Source of the DNA: Dokdonella immobilis
GTDB lineage: Bacteria > Pseudomonadota > Gammaproteobacteria > Xanthomonadales > Rhodanobacteraceae
Direction: 5' to 3'
DNA: 64,000 bases
Assembly (NCBI RefSeq): GCF_900115085.1
Contig: NZ_FOVF01000024.1
Location: 1 to 64,000, forward strand
A program made the position numbers and the translations under genes. How positions within the stretch are numbered: the stretch's first letter is position 1; every line of letters begins with the position of its first letter. Positions 49,710 through 58,319 of the stretch are shown piece after piece. The notes below the pieces were generated by a model that was given only the letters and a program-made list of their open reading frames with translations, had not been told where the DNA came from and made no database searches.

Positions 49710-51369
49710 CCGACTGCGCGTGGTCCTGTGCTGGCACATGCACCAGCCCGAGTACCGCGATCCGGGCGACGGCCGCTTCCTGGCGCCCTGGGTCTACCTG
49801 CACGCGCTGAAGGACTACACCGACATGGTGGCGCATCTGGAGGCGCACGCCGAAGCCCGCGCGACGATCGATTTCGTTCCGGTGCTGATCGATCAGATCG
49901 ACGACTACGCGCGCCGCCTCGGCGATGCGCGACGCAGCGGCGTGCCGGTCGGCGACCCGCTGCTCGACGCGCTGGCGCGGCCTGTTGCGGTGGCCGAATC
50001 CGAGGCCCGGCAGGCCCTCGTGGAAGCGTGCCTGCATGCACATCGCCAGCGCATGATCGGGCGTCACCCAGCCTACGAACGCCTGGTGGCGCAAGCCGAG
50101 TCGATACTCGCGAATCGGGATGCCGCCGGGCCGTTCGACGATGCGCTCATGCTCGACCTGGTGGTCTGGTACCACCTGGCCTGGCTCGGCGAGTCGGTGC
50201 GCGGCGATCCGGTCTGCAGGCGGCTGCTGGAAAAGGGCGAGGATTTCGATCTTGCCGACCGCCATGCCCTGATCGATCTGATCCACATGCAGTTGTGCGG
50301 CCTGTTCGCGCGCTACGGGAAACTGGCGAGCCAGGGTCGGATCGAACTGGCGACCGCGCCGTATGCGCATCCGATCCTCCCCCTGCTGCTGGATTTCGCC
50401 AGCGCCCGCGAGGCGAGACCCGGATTGCCGCTGCCATCGAGCGCACGCTATCCGGGTGGCGACGCCAGCGTGCAGCGGCAACTCGCGCGCGCGCAGGCCG
50501 TGCATCGGCGCCACTTCGGCAACGACGCCGCGGGCTGCTGGTCGCCGGAGGCGGCGATCAGCGAGGCCTCGCTCGAACGTCTCGCGGCGGCCGGATTCCG
50601 CTGGACCGTTTCGAGCCAGACCGTGCTGCGGCACAGCCTCGACTCGCCGACGGCCGACAGTGACGTCCTGCATCGGCCCTATCGCCTGAATGGAGCTGGC
50701 GCCGCCGTCTTCTTTCGCGACGACGAACTTTCGGACCTCATCGGGTTTGCCTACAAGGACTGGGCGGGGCGAGACGCGGCGGCCGACCTGATTGGCCGCC
50801 TCGAGGCGATCGCTCGCACACCGGCGGCGCCGGGTCGAGTCGTGGTGCTCGCGCTCGATGGCGAGAACGCGTGGGAACACTACGAGGCCAACGGGGCGAA
50901 TTTCCTTGCCGCCCTGTACGCCGGGCTCACTGCCCACCCGCTGCTGCAGATGTCCACGCTCGGTGGCTGCCTCGACGATCCCGGCGTGCCTCTGGCCCGA
51001 CTGCAGCGCGTGATCGCCGGCAGCTGGGTGCATGGCAGCTTCGACACCTGGATCGGTGCGTGCGGCAGGAACCGCGCCTGGGACCTGCTGGGCGAGGCCG
51101 CGCGCTGCTTCGATCGGGCCGATCGCGCGCAGCAGGATGCCGCCGAGCGCCAACGCTGCGTGTGCGAAGGCTCGGATTGGTTTTGGTGGCTGAACGAGCA
51201 CCATGCCGAAGTCGAGGTCGCCCGCTACGAGCGCATCTACCGCCTGCAGCTCGCCGGCCTGTATCGGTTGCTCGGTTGTGAACCTCCCGGCATCCTGCAG
51301 GATCGGTTCGCGCATGGCGAGACGGCGTTGGCGCCGGCGCCAACGATGCTGCCGCACCGGCCGCCATGA
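49699..51369 (+). CDS. GH57-family alpha-amylase/glycoside hydrolase
   Basis: A 556-residue GH57 enzyme with the family entry motif LCWHMHQPEY at the N-terminus, a WSPEAAIS nucleophile-region motif near residue 283, and ALDGENAWEHYEANGANFL with the acid Asp region near residue 390. It acts on alpha-glucans in the cytoplasm (amylase, branching or transferase activity cannot be separated by eye). ATG 49699 overlaps the end of glgC, and its own end overlaps malQ (ATGA), so the plus arm is glgC-GH57-malQ. Confidence 0.87.
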   Translation: MTADRLRVVLCWHMHQPEYRDPGDGRFLAPWVYLHALKDYTDMVAHLEAHAEARATIDFVPVLIDQIDDYARRLGDARRSGVPVGDPLLDALARPVAVAESEARQALVEACLHAHRQRMIGRHPAYERLVAQAESILANRDAAGPFDDALMLDLVVWYHLAWLGESVRGDPVCRRLLEKGEDFDLADRHALIDLIHMQLCGLFARYGKLASQGRIELATAPYAHPILPLLLDFASAREARPGLPLPSSARYPGGDASVQRQLARAQAVHRRHFGNDAAGCWSPEAAISEASLERLAAAGFRWTVSSQTVLRHSLDSPTADSDVLHRPYRLNGAGAAVFFRDDELSDLIGFAYKDWAGRDAAADLIGRLEAIARTPAAPGRVVVLALDGENAWEHYEANGANFLAALYAGLTAHPLLQMSTLGGCLDDPGVPLARLQRVIAGSWVHGSFDTWIGACGRNRAWDLLGEAARCFDRADRAQQDAAERQRCVCEGSDWFWWLNEHHAEVEVARYERIYRLQLAGLYRLLGCEPPGILQDRFAHGETALAPAPTMLPHRPP

Positions 51370-52838
51370 TTCCGTGGCGGCCGACCGGACCGCGGCGGGC
51401 CGGGGTATTGCTGCATCCGACCTCGCTGCCCGGGTCGCGGCGCCTGGGCGCACTCGGTGAGGCCGCCTTCGGTTTCCTGGACTTCATGCGGCGCGCGGGC
51501 CTGCGCGTCTGGCAGATGCTGCCGCTCGGGCCCGTGCACGAAGACCGCTCTCCCTATCGTTCGCTCTCGCTCGATGCCGGCGGCGAGCACCTGATCTGCC
51601 TGCACCAGCTCGGCGATGCGGCGTGGTGGCCCGGTCGCCCGCCTGCGGGCATGAGCCACCATCGCATCCTGGCGAGTGCCGCGCATCGCTTCATCGGGCA
51701 GGCGGACGCAGACGAGCGCGAATCCTGCCGCTCCTTCATCGAACGCGAACGCGACTGGCTGGACCCGTACTGCGCCTTTCGCGTCCTGCGCCGCCGCTAC
51801 CGTGGCCTGGCGTGGCAACAGTGGCCGCCAGTCTGGCGCGACGGCGCCGACGATGCGGTCGCGCGCCTGAACCGATGCGCCGCGGATGAGCTGCAGCGGG
51901 AGCGCGTCGTGCAATTCCTGTTCGACCGTCAATGGCGGGCGCTGCACCGCGCAGCATCTACTTGCGGCATCGCCCTCTTCGGGGACGTGCCGTTCTATCC
52001 CGCGCTGGACAGTGTCGACGTCTGGCGTCATCGACACCTGTTCCAGCTCGACGCGCGCGGCTGGCCGCTGGCGACGGCCGGCGTACCACCCGACGCGTTC
52101 GCGCCCGAAGGCCAGGCGTGGGGCGCGCCGGTGTATGACTGGGCGCGGATGGCCGAAGATGGATTCGCCTGGTGGCGAGCGCGTCTGCGCGTTCAGGGTG
52201 CGCGCTTCGACCTGCTCCGGCTTGATCACTTTCGCGGTTTCGAAGCCTACTGGTCGATCCCTTCGGGCGCTGCGGCGGCGCACGGAAGCTGGCAACAGGG
52301 TCCCGCCGCGGCGCTGTTTGATGCATTGGCCGCCGAGCCCGGGTTGCCGGCGCTCGTGGCCGAAGATCTCGGCACGATCACTCCGACCGTCGAGGCACTG
52401 CGTCGTGCTTTCGCATTGCCTGGCACGCGCGTCCTGCAGTTCGCCTTCGACGGCAACCCGGCCAATCCGCACCTGCCGCGCAATCATGAGGCGGATGCCG
52501 TGGCCTATACCGGCACGCATGACAACGACACCCTGGCTGGCTGGTGGAGCCATGCGCCGCCGGCCCAGCGCGATCGCGTTGCATCGATGCTCGGTCTGTC
52601 GCTGCGATCCTGCAATCCGCAGCGCCTGATCGAAGCGTTGCTGGCCTCTCCGGCCGCACTCGCGATCTTGCCGATGCAGGACGTGCTCGGCCTCGGCAGC
52701 GATGCGCGGATGAACGTGCCGGGGCGGGCGCTGGGCAACTGGCAGTGGCGCCTGCGGCGCGCGGCGCCAATTGCCGGGTGCGCCGATCCGTTGCGGGCGA
52801 TGCTGTCAGCGAGCGGGCGCCTGCAGCATCGAAGCTGA
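51366..52838 (+). CDS. malQ: 4-alpha-glucanotransferase
   Basis: A 490-residue GH77 amylomaltase that shuffles maltodextrin segments. It has N-terminal GVLLHPTSLPGSRRLG, the SPYRSLSLDAG loop, the FDLLRLDHFRGFEAYW nucleophile region, the LVAEDLGTITP acid region, and YTGTHDNDTLAGWW. Starts in an ATGA overlap with the GH57 gene and converges with glgP, overlapping it by 33 bp. Confidence 0.92.
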   Translation: MIPWRPTGPRRAGVLLHPTSLPGSRRLGALGEAAFGFLDFMRRAGLRVWQMLPLGPVHEDRSPYRSLSLDAGGEHLICLHQLGDAAWWPGRPPAGMSHHRILASAAHRFIGQADADERESCRSFIERERDWLDPYCAFRVLRRRYRGLAWQQWPPVWRDGADDAVARLNRCAADELQRERVVQFLFDRQWRALHRAASTCGIALFGDVPFYPALDSVDVWRHRHLFQLDARGWPLATAGVPPDAFAPEGQAWGAPVYDWARMAEDGFAWWRARLRVQGARFDLLRLDHFRGFEAYWSIPSGAAAAHGSWQQGPAAALFDALAAEPGLPALVAEDLGTITPTVEALRRAFALPGTRVLQFAFDGNPANPHLPRNHEADAVAYTGTHDNDTLAGWWSHAPPAQRDRVASMLGLSLRSCNPQRLIEALLASPAALAILPMQDVLGLGSDARMNVPGRALGNWQWRLRRAAPIAGCADPLRAMLSASGRLQHRS

Positions 52839-54605
52839 CGCGGCCGGCATTCGCACGCCGGCCCGAATCGCGCCCTCTCGCACGAGGTAGGCCTCGGAGA
52901 CGTAGCGTCGCATCATGCGATGGGTGTTGAAGTAGTAACCGATCTTGCTGATCGACTGCTTCATCATCCATATCCAATGCGAACGGTCGTTGCGGTAGAG
53001 CGGCAGGACGACCTGCTCGAGCCTGTCGTAGAGACGCTCGGCGGTGCCACCCGGGTGGCCGGCGATGCCCCAGCCGGTCACTCCTTCGATGCAACCTTCC
53101 AGCCACCAGCCATCGAGGACGCTCAGGTTGAGAACGCCGTTGATGGCGGCCTTCATGCCACTCGTGCCGGACGCTTCCAGAGGTGGCTCCGGGGTATTGA
53201 GCCAGATATCGACGCCGGCCACGAGCGGGCGCGCCAGGGCATAGTCGTAGTTCGGCAGGAACACGATGCGGATGTCCGCTGCCAGCTCAGACATGACGGC
53301 ATGAATGCGATGCACGAGATCGCGTCCGTGCACATCCGCCGGATGTGCCTTGCCGGCGAGCACGAGCTGGAACGGATGCCCTTCGTGGATGCGGCGCAGG
53401 CGATCGAGGTCGGCGAACAACAGGCTTGGGCGCTTGTAGGCCGTGATGCGCCTCGCGAAGCCGAGGACCGGCAAGGCCGGGTCGAGCCGGATGCCGGTCC
53501 GTTCGGCGATCACCGCGAACAGGTCCTCGCGGGCCTGCTGGTGCGCGTCCCAGACCCGATCGTCGGGCAACAGCTGATCGAAACGCGCCATCAGCTCCGG
53601 CTCGTAGGACCAGGCGGGTGCGCACTCGGTGAACAGCGCGGCGAAGGCCGGATGCGCCCAGGTGGCCACGTGCACGCCGTTGGTGACCGCGCGGATGTGA
53701 TAGTACGGAAACATCTGCGCGGCGACCTCTGCGTGGCGTTTGGCGACGCCATTGACGTAGCCGGACAGGTTCAGCGCCAACTCGGTCATGTTGAGATGAT
53801 TGGCGCCTGCGACCAGGCGCAACTGCTCGACCGGGAAGTAATCGCCGAGGAGACCTTCGAAGAGGTCATAGGGATAGCGGTCATGGCCGGCCTCGACCGG
53901 CGTATGCGTGGTGAAGACGCATTGGCTGCGCACGCGGGCGGCATCGTAGGCGAGCAGGTCGGGGCGGCCCGGGTCCGGCGCGAGTGGATACCGTCGCAGC
54001 AGATCGAGCGCGAGCAGGGCCGCGTGTCCTTCGTTCAGATGATAGACCCGAATCGAAAAGCCCAGTGCCTGCAGCACGCGCAGCCCACCGATACCGAGCA
54101 GCACTTCCTGCTTGAACCGGTAGGTCTCGTCGCCGCCGTACAGCCGGTCGGTCAGGCCGCGATCGCGCTCGTCGTTCTCGACCAGGTGCGAATCGAGCAG
54201 CAGCACGGGGACGCGTTGGCCGTGCATGCCCTCGAGCGGGAAGAGCCACGGCCGCACCCATACTTCGCGCCCCTCCAGGACGACCGCGACCTTGGCCCGC
54301 AGCGGTGTCGCCAATTCCTCGAGCGGCCACGGATCGGCCCGTTCGACCTGGTTGCCGGCCGCATCGATCTCCTGGGCCAGGTAACCGAGACGGCTGGCCA
54401 GGGTCACGAACACCACCGGCAGGTCGAGGTCGAGGCAGGCACGCGCGGTGTCGCCGGCGAGGATGCCGAGGCCGCCGCTGTAGGTGTGCATCTTCGGGTC
54501 GAGCGCGATCTCCATCGAAAAGTAGGCGATCTGCATCTGGCCCAGATACGGGCCGATGGTCGCCAGGGAAGCAGACGCTGCCGGGAACGGGTCCACCGTC
54601 GTCAC
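52806..54605 (-). CDS. glgP: Alpha-glucan phosphorylase
   Basis: A 599-residue GT35 phosphorylase of the short bacterial type, releasing glucose-1-phosphate from glycogen or maltodextrin. It has IAYFSMEIALDPKMHTYSGGLG at the start, FTTHTPVEAGHDRYP, NLSGYVNGVAKRHAE, and the pyridoxal-phosphate region SGTSGMKAAINGVLNLS. I chose GTG 54605 (VTTVDPF); a TTG at 54653 and an ATG at 54536 are alternatives. It follows the CBS-domain gene by 130 bp on the same strand, probably in the box 18 transcript. Confidence 0.9.
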   Translation of the reverse strand: MTTVDPFPAASASLATIGPYLGQMQIAYFSMEIALDPKMHTYSGGLGILAGDTARACLDLDLPVVFVTLASRLGYLAQEIDAAGNQVERADPWPLEELATPLRAKVAVVLEGREVWVRPWLFPLEGMHGQRVPVLLLDSHLVENDERDRGLTDRLYGGDETYRFKQEVLLGIGGLRVLQALGFSIRVYHLNEGHAALLALDLLRRYPLAPDPGRPDLLAYDAARVRSQCVFTTHTPVEAGHDRYPYDLFEGLLGDYFPVEQLRLVAGANHLNMTELALNLSGYVNGVAKRHAEVAAQMFPYYHIRAVTNGVHVATWAHPAFAALFTECAPAWSYEPELMARFDQLLPDDRVWDAHQQAREDLFAVIAERTGIRLDPALPVLGFARRITAYKRPSLLFADLDRLRRIHEGHPFQLVLAGKAHPADVHGRDLVHRIHAVMSELAADIRIVFLPNYDYALARPLVAGVDIWLNTPEPPLEASGTSGMKAAINGVLNLSVLDGWWLEGCIEGVTGWGIAGHPGGTAERLYDRLEQVVLPLYRNDRSHWIWMMKQSISKIGYYFNTHRMMRRYVSEAYLVREGAIRAGVRMPAASASMLQAPAR

Positions 54606-54735
54606 CTCATCGCTTAGTCGCGTCGTTGACGGCACTCGCCGACGATGGGCCAAGGCGCCGTGGCACCTGCCGGCGATGGGCGCGGCCCGGCCGGGCGCGA
54701 TGGGGTGCCATGGGTACCGTCGCGGCTTCGCCGTT

Positions 54736-55185
54736 TCAAGTGCGCGTCTCCATTTCCCGGACCTGCTCGCGCGTCAGGGCCTGGCTGAGTTCCTGCAATT
54801 GCGTGCCGAGCACGGCGTAGACGTCGTCGACACTGACCAGGCCGGCCAGGCTGCCCTTGTCGTTGAGCACGGGCAGTCGACGGATGCCGCGCCGGCGCAT
54901 GATGCCGATGACGTCGAACAGGTCGTCGTTCTCGTTGCAGCTGGCCAATGGGAGACTCATCACGTCACCGACGGTGAGTTTCCCGGCATCGACTCCGGGT
55001 GCAATCACGGCAAGCACGATGTCGCGGTCGGTGATCATGCCGATCGGCACGCGTCCGCCATCGGGCTCTTCGGTGACCACCAGCGAGCCGACGTGACGCT
55101 TGCGCATCAATTCGGCAGCGGCATGCACCGACGCGCCGGCGTCGACGTGAACCACGCAACGGGTACATATGTCTGCGATTCGCAT
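54736..55185 (-). CDS. CBS-domain pair protein
   Basis: A 149-residue protein with two CBS domains (about residues 5-65 and 75-130): HAAAELMRKRHVGSLVVTEE, IGMITDRDIVLAVI, LFDVIGIMRRRGIRRLPVLND, LAGLVSVDDVYAVLG. Such pairs bind adenine nucleotides and report cellular energy charge. ATG 55185 is 67.5 bp from the centre of box 18. It precedes glgP on the same strand, consistent with energy-linked control of glycogen breakdown. Confidence 0.9.
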   Translation of the reverse strand: MRIADICTRCVVHVDAGASVHAAAELMRKRHVGSLVVTEEPDGGRVPIGMITDRDIVLAVIAPGVDAGKLTVGDVMSLPLASCNENDDLFDVIGIMRRRGIRRLPVLNDKGSLAGLVSVDDVYAVLGTQLQELSQALTREQVREMETRT

Positions 55186-55245
55186 AAGCGCTCCAGATAG
55201 GCAGTTCGGACTGCATCAGGATGTGCCTGCCCGGCTGCGCCGATC

Positions 55246-55259
55246 TTGATCACAATCAA
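55246..55259 (-). promoter_or_regulatory. FNR/Dnr-type box TTGAT-N4-ATCAA (box 18)
   Basis: Perfect arms. Centre 67.5 bp from the CBS-protein start, with CATCCT beginning 22 bp beyond on the minus strand. Confidence 0.77.
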
Positions 55260-55491
55260 GGTATCGTTGCGCGCTTGCCGTGCCGGGATCGTTCGCACCC
55301 GCAGCCGGATGCTCGGCGCAGATGCTGGGACGGACGCCATCGTGCGCAGCGAATGCGCATCCGTTGCGACTGCCTCGCGCCCGGCGAGTGGTCGGCAGGG
55401 CTCGCCAAGCCATGCTCCTTCGGTCGAAGGAGGTTCACGGCGTGAGGTCGTTCCCCGATTCGGTGCCGTGCTCCTCGAGCAACGGAAGAGC

Positions 55492-55767
55492 TCAGGATTC
55501 GCGTCGCTCGATCTCGAACTCGGCTTCCAGCCAGTCGTCCAGGGCGTGATCACCGTCGAAGCCGCGCTGTTGCGCCCGGAAATAGGCGGCCTCGGCGATC
55601 AGGTGGTGACGTGCCCCACCATTGGCAGGAACGCCGCCATCCGGTTTCGTGCTGCGCGTGGGACGGCGCCTCGCAGCGCCGGTCTTGGCGGGAGCGGCAA
55701 CGGTAGGGAGGGACTCGGTACGACCACGACGCGTGGAGGTCGAGGATGGTCTGGATGATTTTCGCAT
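55492..55767 (-). CDS. DUF2934-domain protein
   Basis: A 91-residue protein. A basic, Ser/Thr/Pro-rich N-terminal half is followed by a DUF2934 helix pair at residues 53-88 (HHLIAEAAYFRAQQRGFDGD, then ALDDWLEAEFEIE). The DUF2934 family is common in stress-response clusters and of unknown function. ATG 55767 is 73.5 bp from the centre of box 19. Confidence 0.78.
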   Translation of the reverse strand: MRKSSRPSSTSTRRGRTESLPTVAAPAKTGAARRRPTRSTKPDGGVPANGGARHHLIAEAAYFRAQQRGFDGDHALDDWLEAEFEIERRES

Positions 55768-55833
55768 GGCGCTTCACCTCGGGATGGCGATCGATCGCGC
55801 GTCCGAAGTTAGCGGCCCGGCTGGCCGCCGACA

Positions 55834-55847
55834 TTGATCCACATCAA
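55834..55847 (-). promoter_or_regulatory. FNR/Dnr-type box TTGAT-N4-ATCAA (box 19)
   Basis: Perfect arms, centre 73.5 bp from the DUF2934 gene. TAACTT, the best -10 of the set, begins exactly 22 bp beyond on the minus strand. Confidence 0.8.
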
Positions 55848-55955
55848 CACCGGGTTCGGCGCAGTCGCCCGGATCGCGTCTGCGCTGGACGCAAGGACCC
55901 GGATATCCGGGGCCGGGGCCGTTCACACCGCAATCGACGCGTCGGCGCGGGCGGT

Positions 55956-56480
55956 TCACCACGGCGAACGCTTGATGCCGAGCCGGAATGCCATGCGGTT
56001 GACCGCCAGATCGCCGACGAAGGTCACGGCGAGAATGAGGCCCATGTCGGTCACGGACAGCTTTGCCCAGGGGCCGACCAGGAGCAGCGAGCCGAGTGCG
56101 AAATCGAGTTGGTCGAAAGGCACCCAGGGCGCGCCGGGCGCGATCTTCAGGCGTCGCTTGAACAGGCTCTTGATGCTGTCGCCCGCCATCGACCCCACGC
56201 CGAATCCGAGGCCGAGCAACGGCCAGTAGCGATAGTCGACCCGTGCCAGGCCCGCGCAGACCGGCAGGCCGGATACCGCTGCCTGGACGGCCGTGGCCAG
56301 CAGCGCAACGGCGATGCCCAGGGCCGCGCCGACCACGGTCTTGTGCGTACCGAGAAGCCGCGCGTGGATCGGCCGGTTCCAGCCGCGCCAGTAGCGCACG
56401 AACGGCGGCGCCATGTTGGCGAGGTAGGCCGGCGCCATCAGGTAGGCCAGTGCCAGTGCATGTCGAAGCAGGTCGGTCAC
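55956..56480 (-). CDS. CarS-like (CDP-archaeol synthase family, DUF46) membrane protein
   Basis: A 174-residue polytopic membrane protein with the family text LMAPAYLANMAPPF at the N-terminus, LLGTHKTVVG with the conserved Lys-Thr, and GFGVGSMAGDSIKSLFKRR with the catalytic-type Asp. Archaeal CarS transfers CTP to an ether lipid; bacterial members have unknown substrates, so a membrane-lipid role is inferred. The start is GTG 56480 (VTDLLRHALALAYL), which keeps the first TM segment; ATG 56438 would truncate it. The centre of box 20 is only 44.5 bp away, so a leader would be nearly absent. Confidence 0.72.
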   Translation of the reverse strand: MTDLLRHALALAYLMAPAYLANMAPPFVRYWRGWNRPIHARLLGTHKTVVGAALGIAVALLATAVQAAVSGLPVCAGLARVDYRYWPLLGLGFGVGSMAGDSIKSLFKRRLKIAPGAPWVPFDQLDFALGSLLLVGPWAKLSVTDMGLILAVTFVGDLAVNRMAFRLGIKRSPW

Positions 56481-56517
56481 GATGCCGCAGTCTCTTCCCG
56501 GATGCCCGGTCGCGGGC

Positions 56518-56531
56518 TTGACATGGATCAA
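56518..56531 (-). promoter_or_regulatory. FNR/Dnr-type box TTGAC-ATGG-ATCAA (box 20)
   Basis: Good arms, but unusual placement: centre 44.5 bp from the CarS-like GTG and no A/T-matching hexamer 21-22 bp beyond on the minus strand. It may act with box 21, whose centre is 70 bp away, or at another promoter position. Confidence 0.55.
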
Positions 56532-56587
56532 CGCGCCGAACGATCGCGACGCCAATGAAGCGCCGCCGGGCGCGGCCCCCGAATCCA

Positions 56588-56601
56588 TTGACCTCGATCA
56601 A
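56588..56601 (+). promoter_or_regulatory. FNR/Dnr-type box TTGAC-CTCG-ATCAA (box 21)
   Basis: Centre 70.5 bp upstream of the start at 56665; TACCGT begins 21 bp beyond on the plus strand. Confidence 0.74.
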
Positions 56602-56664
56602 GACGCCGTCGAGGCCCGCGACTACCGTGGCAGTGCCGGACCCCGGAATGCATCGAGGCTTGCC

Positions 56665-57102
56665 ATGAAGATCACCCTCAGCGTCATCAAGGCGGACATC
56701 GGCTCGATCGGCGGGCAGATCCGTCCCTCCCGGGCCCTGCTCGATTGCGTGCGACAAGAGATCGCGGCTGAGTGCGGACGGCTGCTCATCGACTGCCACG
56801 CCAGTGCCACCGGGGACGACATCGCGCTGCTGATGACGCACGAGTGCGGAACCGGCAACGAGGCCATCCACAAGCTGGCTTGGGAGGCTTTCATTGCCGG
56901 CACCCGGATGGCAAAGGGCCAGGGACTTCATGGTGCTGGACAGGATCTTCTGAAGGATGCGTCTTCCGGCAACGTGCGCGGCATGGGGCCGGCCGTGGCC
57001 GAAATGGAGTTCGACGAACGCGCTGCCGAGCCGTTCCTGTTCTCCGCCGCTGACGAAAAGGTTCCGAATGCGCGCGGATCCACCTGCGACGTCACCGGGT
57101 AG
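56665..57102 (+). pseudogene. Fructose-1,6-bisphosphatase class V, 3'-truncated
   Basis: The 145-residue frame opens exactly like class V (archaeal/thermophile-type) fructose-1,6-bisphosphatase: KITLSVIKADIGSIGGQIRP, DDIALLMTHECG, GAGQDLLKDASSGNVRGMGP, VAEMEFDERAAEPFLFSAAD. Family members are about 360-400 residues. Here the match stops after SAADEK, and an unrelated 14-residue tail runs into TAG, with the diguanylate cyclase gene starting 15 bp later. The catalytic C-terminal two-thirds is missing, so the product should be inactive unless the fragment has a new role. The promoter and box 21 remain intact. Confidence 0.75.
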
Positions 57103-57117
57103 CGAAAGGGGGCAGGC

Positions 57118-58224
57118 ATGACAGCAAGCACATGGTCGGGCTGTGGTAACGAGGATCTGGATCGTCGAATCCGCACTGCGATTCTCGAGGCGGTGCCCAT
57201 CGGCGTGATCGCCGTCGATGCCGAGGGACGCATCCGCTTTGCCAACCGCGAGCTGGAGACACTGCTCGGCTACACCTGCGCCGAATTGCTGGGTCATCCG
57301 GTGGAGATTCTGGTGCCCGAAAGCGTTCGTCATCGCCATGGCGAATATCGAAGCGCACCGATGAGCACGGGCGATGTCCGGCTGATGGGTCGCGGCCGCG
57401 ACCTGTGCGCCAGGCATCGCGACGGACGGGAGATCGCGGTGGAAGTCGCGCTCAAGCCGCTGCTGATCGAATCCGAAACGATGACCATCGCATCGATCGT
57501 CGATGTCAGCGAGCGGAAACGATTGCATGAGGAGATGTTTCAGGCCAGCGCCGAACTCGAACGTCGGGTCCGCGAACGCACCCAGGCGCTGGAATCGGCG
57601 CTGATCTCGAACCAGGAGTTGTTGCGCGATATCGAAGCGCAGCGCGCGGCCTTCGAGCGGCTCAGTCGCGAGGACCCCCTGACCGGGTTGTACAACCGCC
57701 GTGAGCTGGAGGGTCGACTGCGCGATGAAGTCCTGCGTGCCGACAAGCTCGGCACGCCCTTGAGCCTGGCCGTGATGGACATCGACCATTTCAAGAACAT
57801 CAACGATCGCCACGGGCATTCCGTCGGCGACATCGCATTGCAGCGCGCCTCGACCTTGATCCGTCAATGCGCCCGACAGGTGGACTTCATCGCCCGCCAC
57901 GGCGGAGAGGAATTCGCCCTGATCATGCCGGGCGCCGGCATCGCCGAGGCGCGCGAAATCTGCCAGCGCATCTGCAACGCATTCCGCGACGAGGACTGGC
58001 AAAGCGTGCTTCCGGAAATCCCGTCGGTGACGATCAGCATCGGGGTCAGTGAGTGGTCCACGGGGCTGGACTCGCACGCCTTCCTCGATCGCGTCGATGC
58101 CCTGATGTACGCGGCCAAGCGCGCGGGGCGCGATCGCATCGCGGTTGCCGAAGCCGGTGGATTCGACATCCAGAGCGGCCGGCTCGCGCTCGATTCGCGC
58201 ATGCTCCAATCCCACGTCGAGTGA
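57118..58224 (+). CDS. PAS-GGDEF diguanylate cyclase
   Basis: A 368-residue protein. A PAS domain (about residues 20-135, IRFANRELETLLGY) is followed by a coiled linker (about 140-185, ELERRVRERTQALESAL) and a GGDEF domain (about 195-350) with active-site GGEEF. It makes cyclic di-GMP from GTP in the cytoplasm. The degenerate PAS pocket lacks obvious haem or flavin residues, so the signal is unknown. There is no box of its own; its ATG is 16 bp after the stop of the truncated bisphosphatase, so it now reads from box 21 and may have been placed there by the same deletion. Confidence 0.9.
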   Translation: MTASTWSGCGNEDLDRRIRTAILEAVPIGVIAVDAEGRIRFANRELETLLGYTCAELLGHPVEILVPESVRHRHGEYRSAPMSTGDVRLMGRGRDLCARHRDGREIAVEVALKPLLIESETMTIASIVDVSERKRLHEEMFQASAELERRVRERTQALESALISNQELLRDIEAQRAAFERLSREDPLTGLYNRRELEGRLRDEVLRADKLGTPLSLAVMDIDHFKNINDRHGHSVGDIALQRASTLIRQCARQVDFIARHGGEEFALIMPGAGIAEAREICQRICNAFRDEDWQSVLPEIPSVTISIGVSEWSTGLDSHAFLDRVDALMYAAKRAGRDRIAVAEAGGFDIQSGRLALDSRMLQSHVE

Positions 58225-58263
58225 CCGACGGCCAGAAGCCCGCGCCGCCGCAGCGCCGAAGCT

Positions 58264-58277
58264 TTGATGCAGATCAA
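58264..58277 (+). promoter_or_regulatory. FNR/Dnr-type box TTGAT-GCAG-ATCAA (box 22)
   Basis: Perfect arms. CAGCAT begins 22 bp beyond on the plus strand. The lipoprotein start is 237 bp away, but a small frame begins at 58320. Confidence 0.7.
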
Positions 58278-58319
58278 GACCGGCCTGTTCCGGGCGGCGC
58301 AGCATGGGTCCTGTCACGG

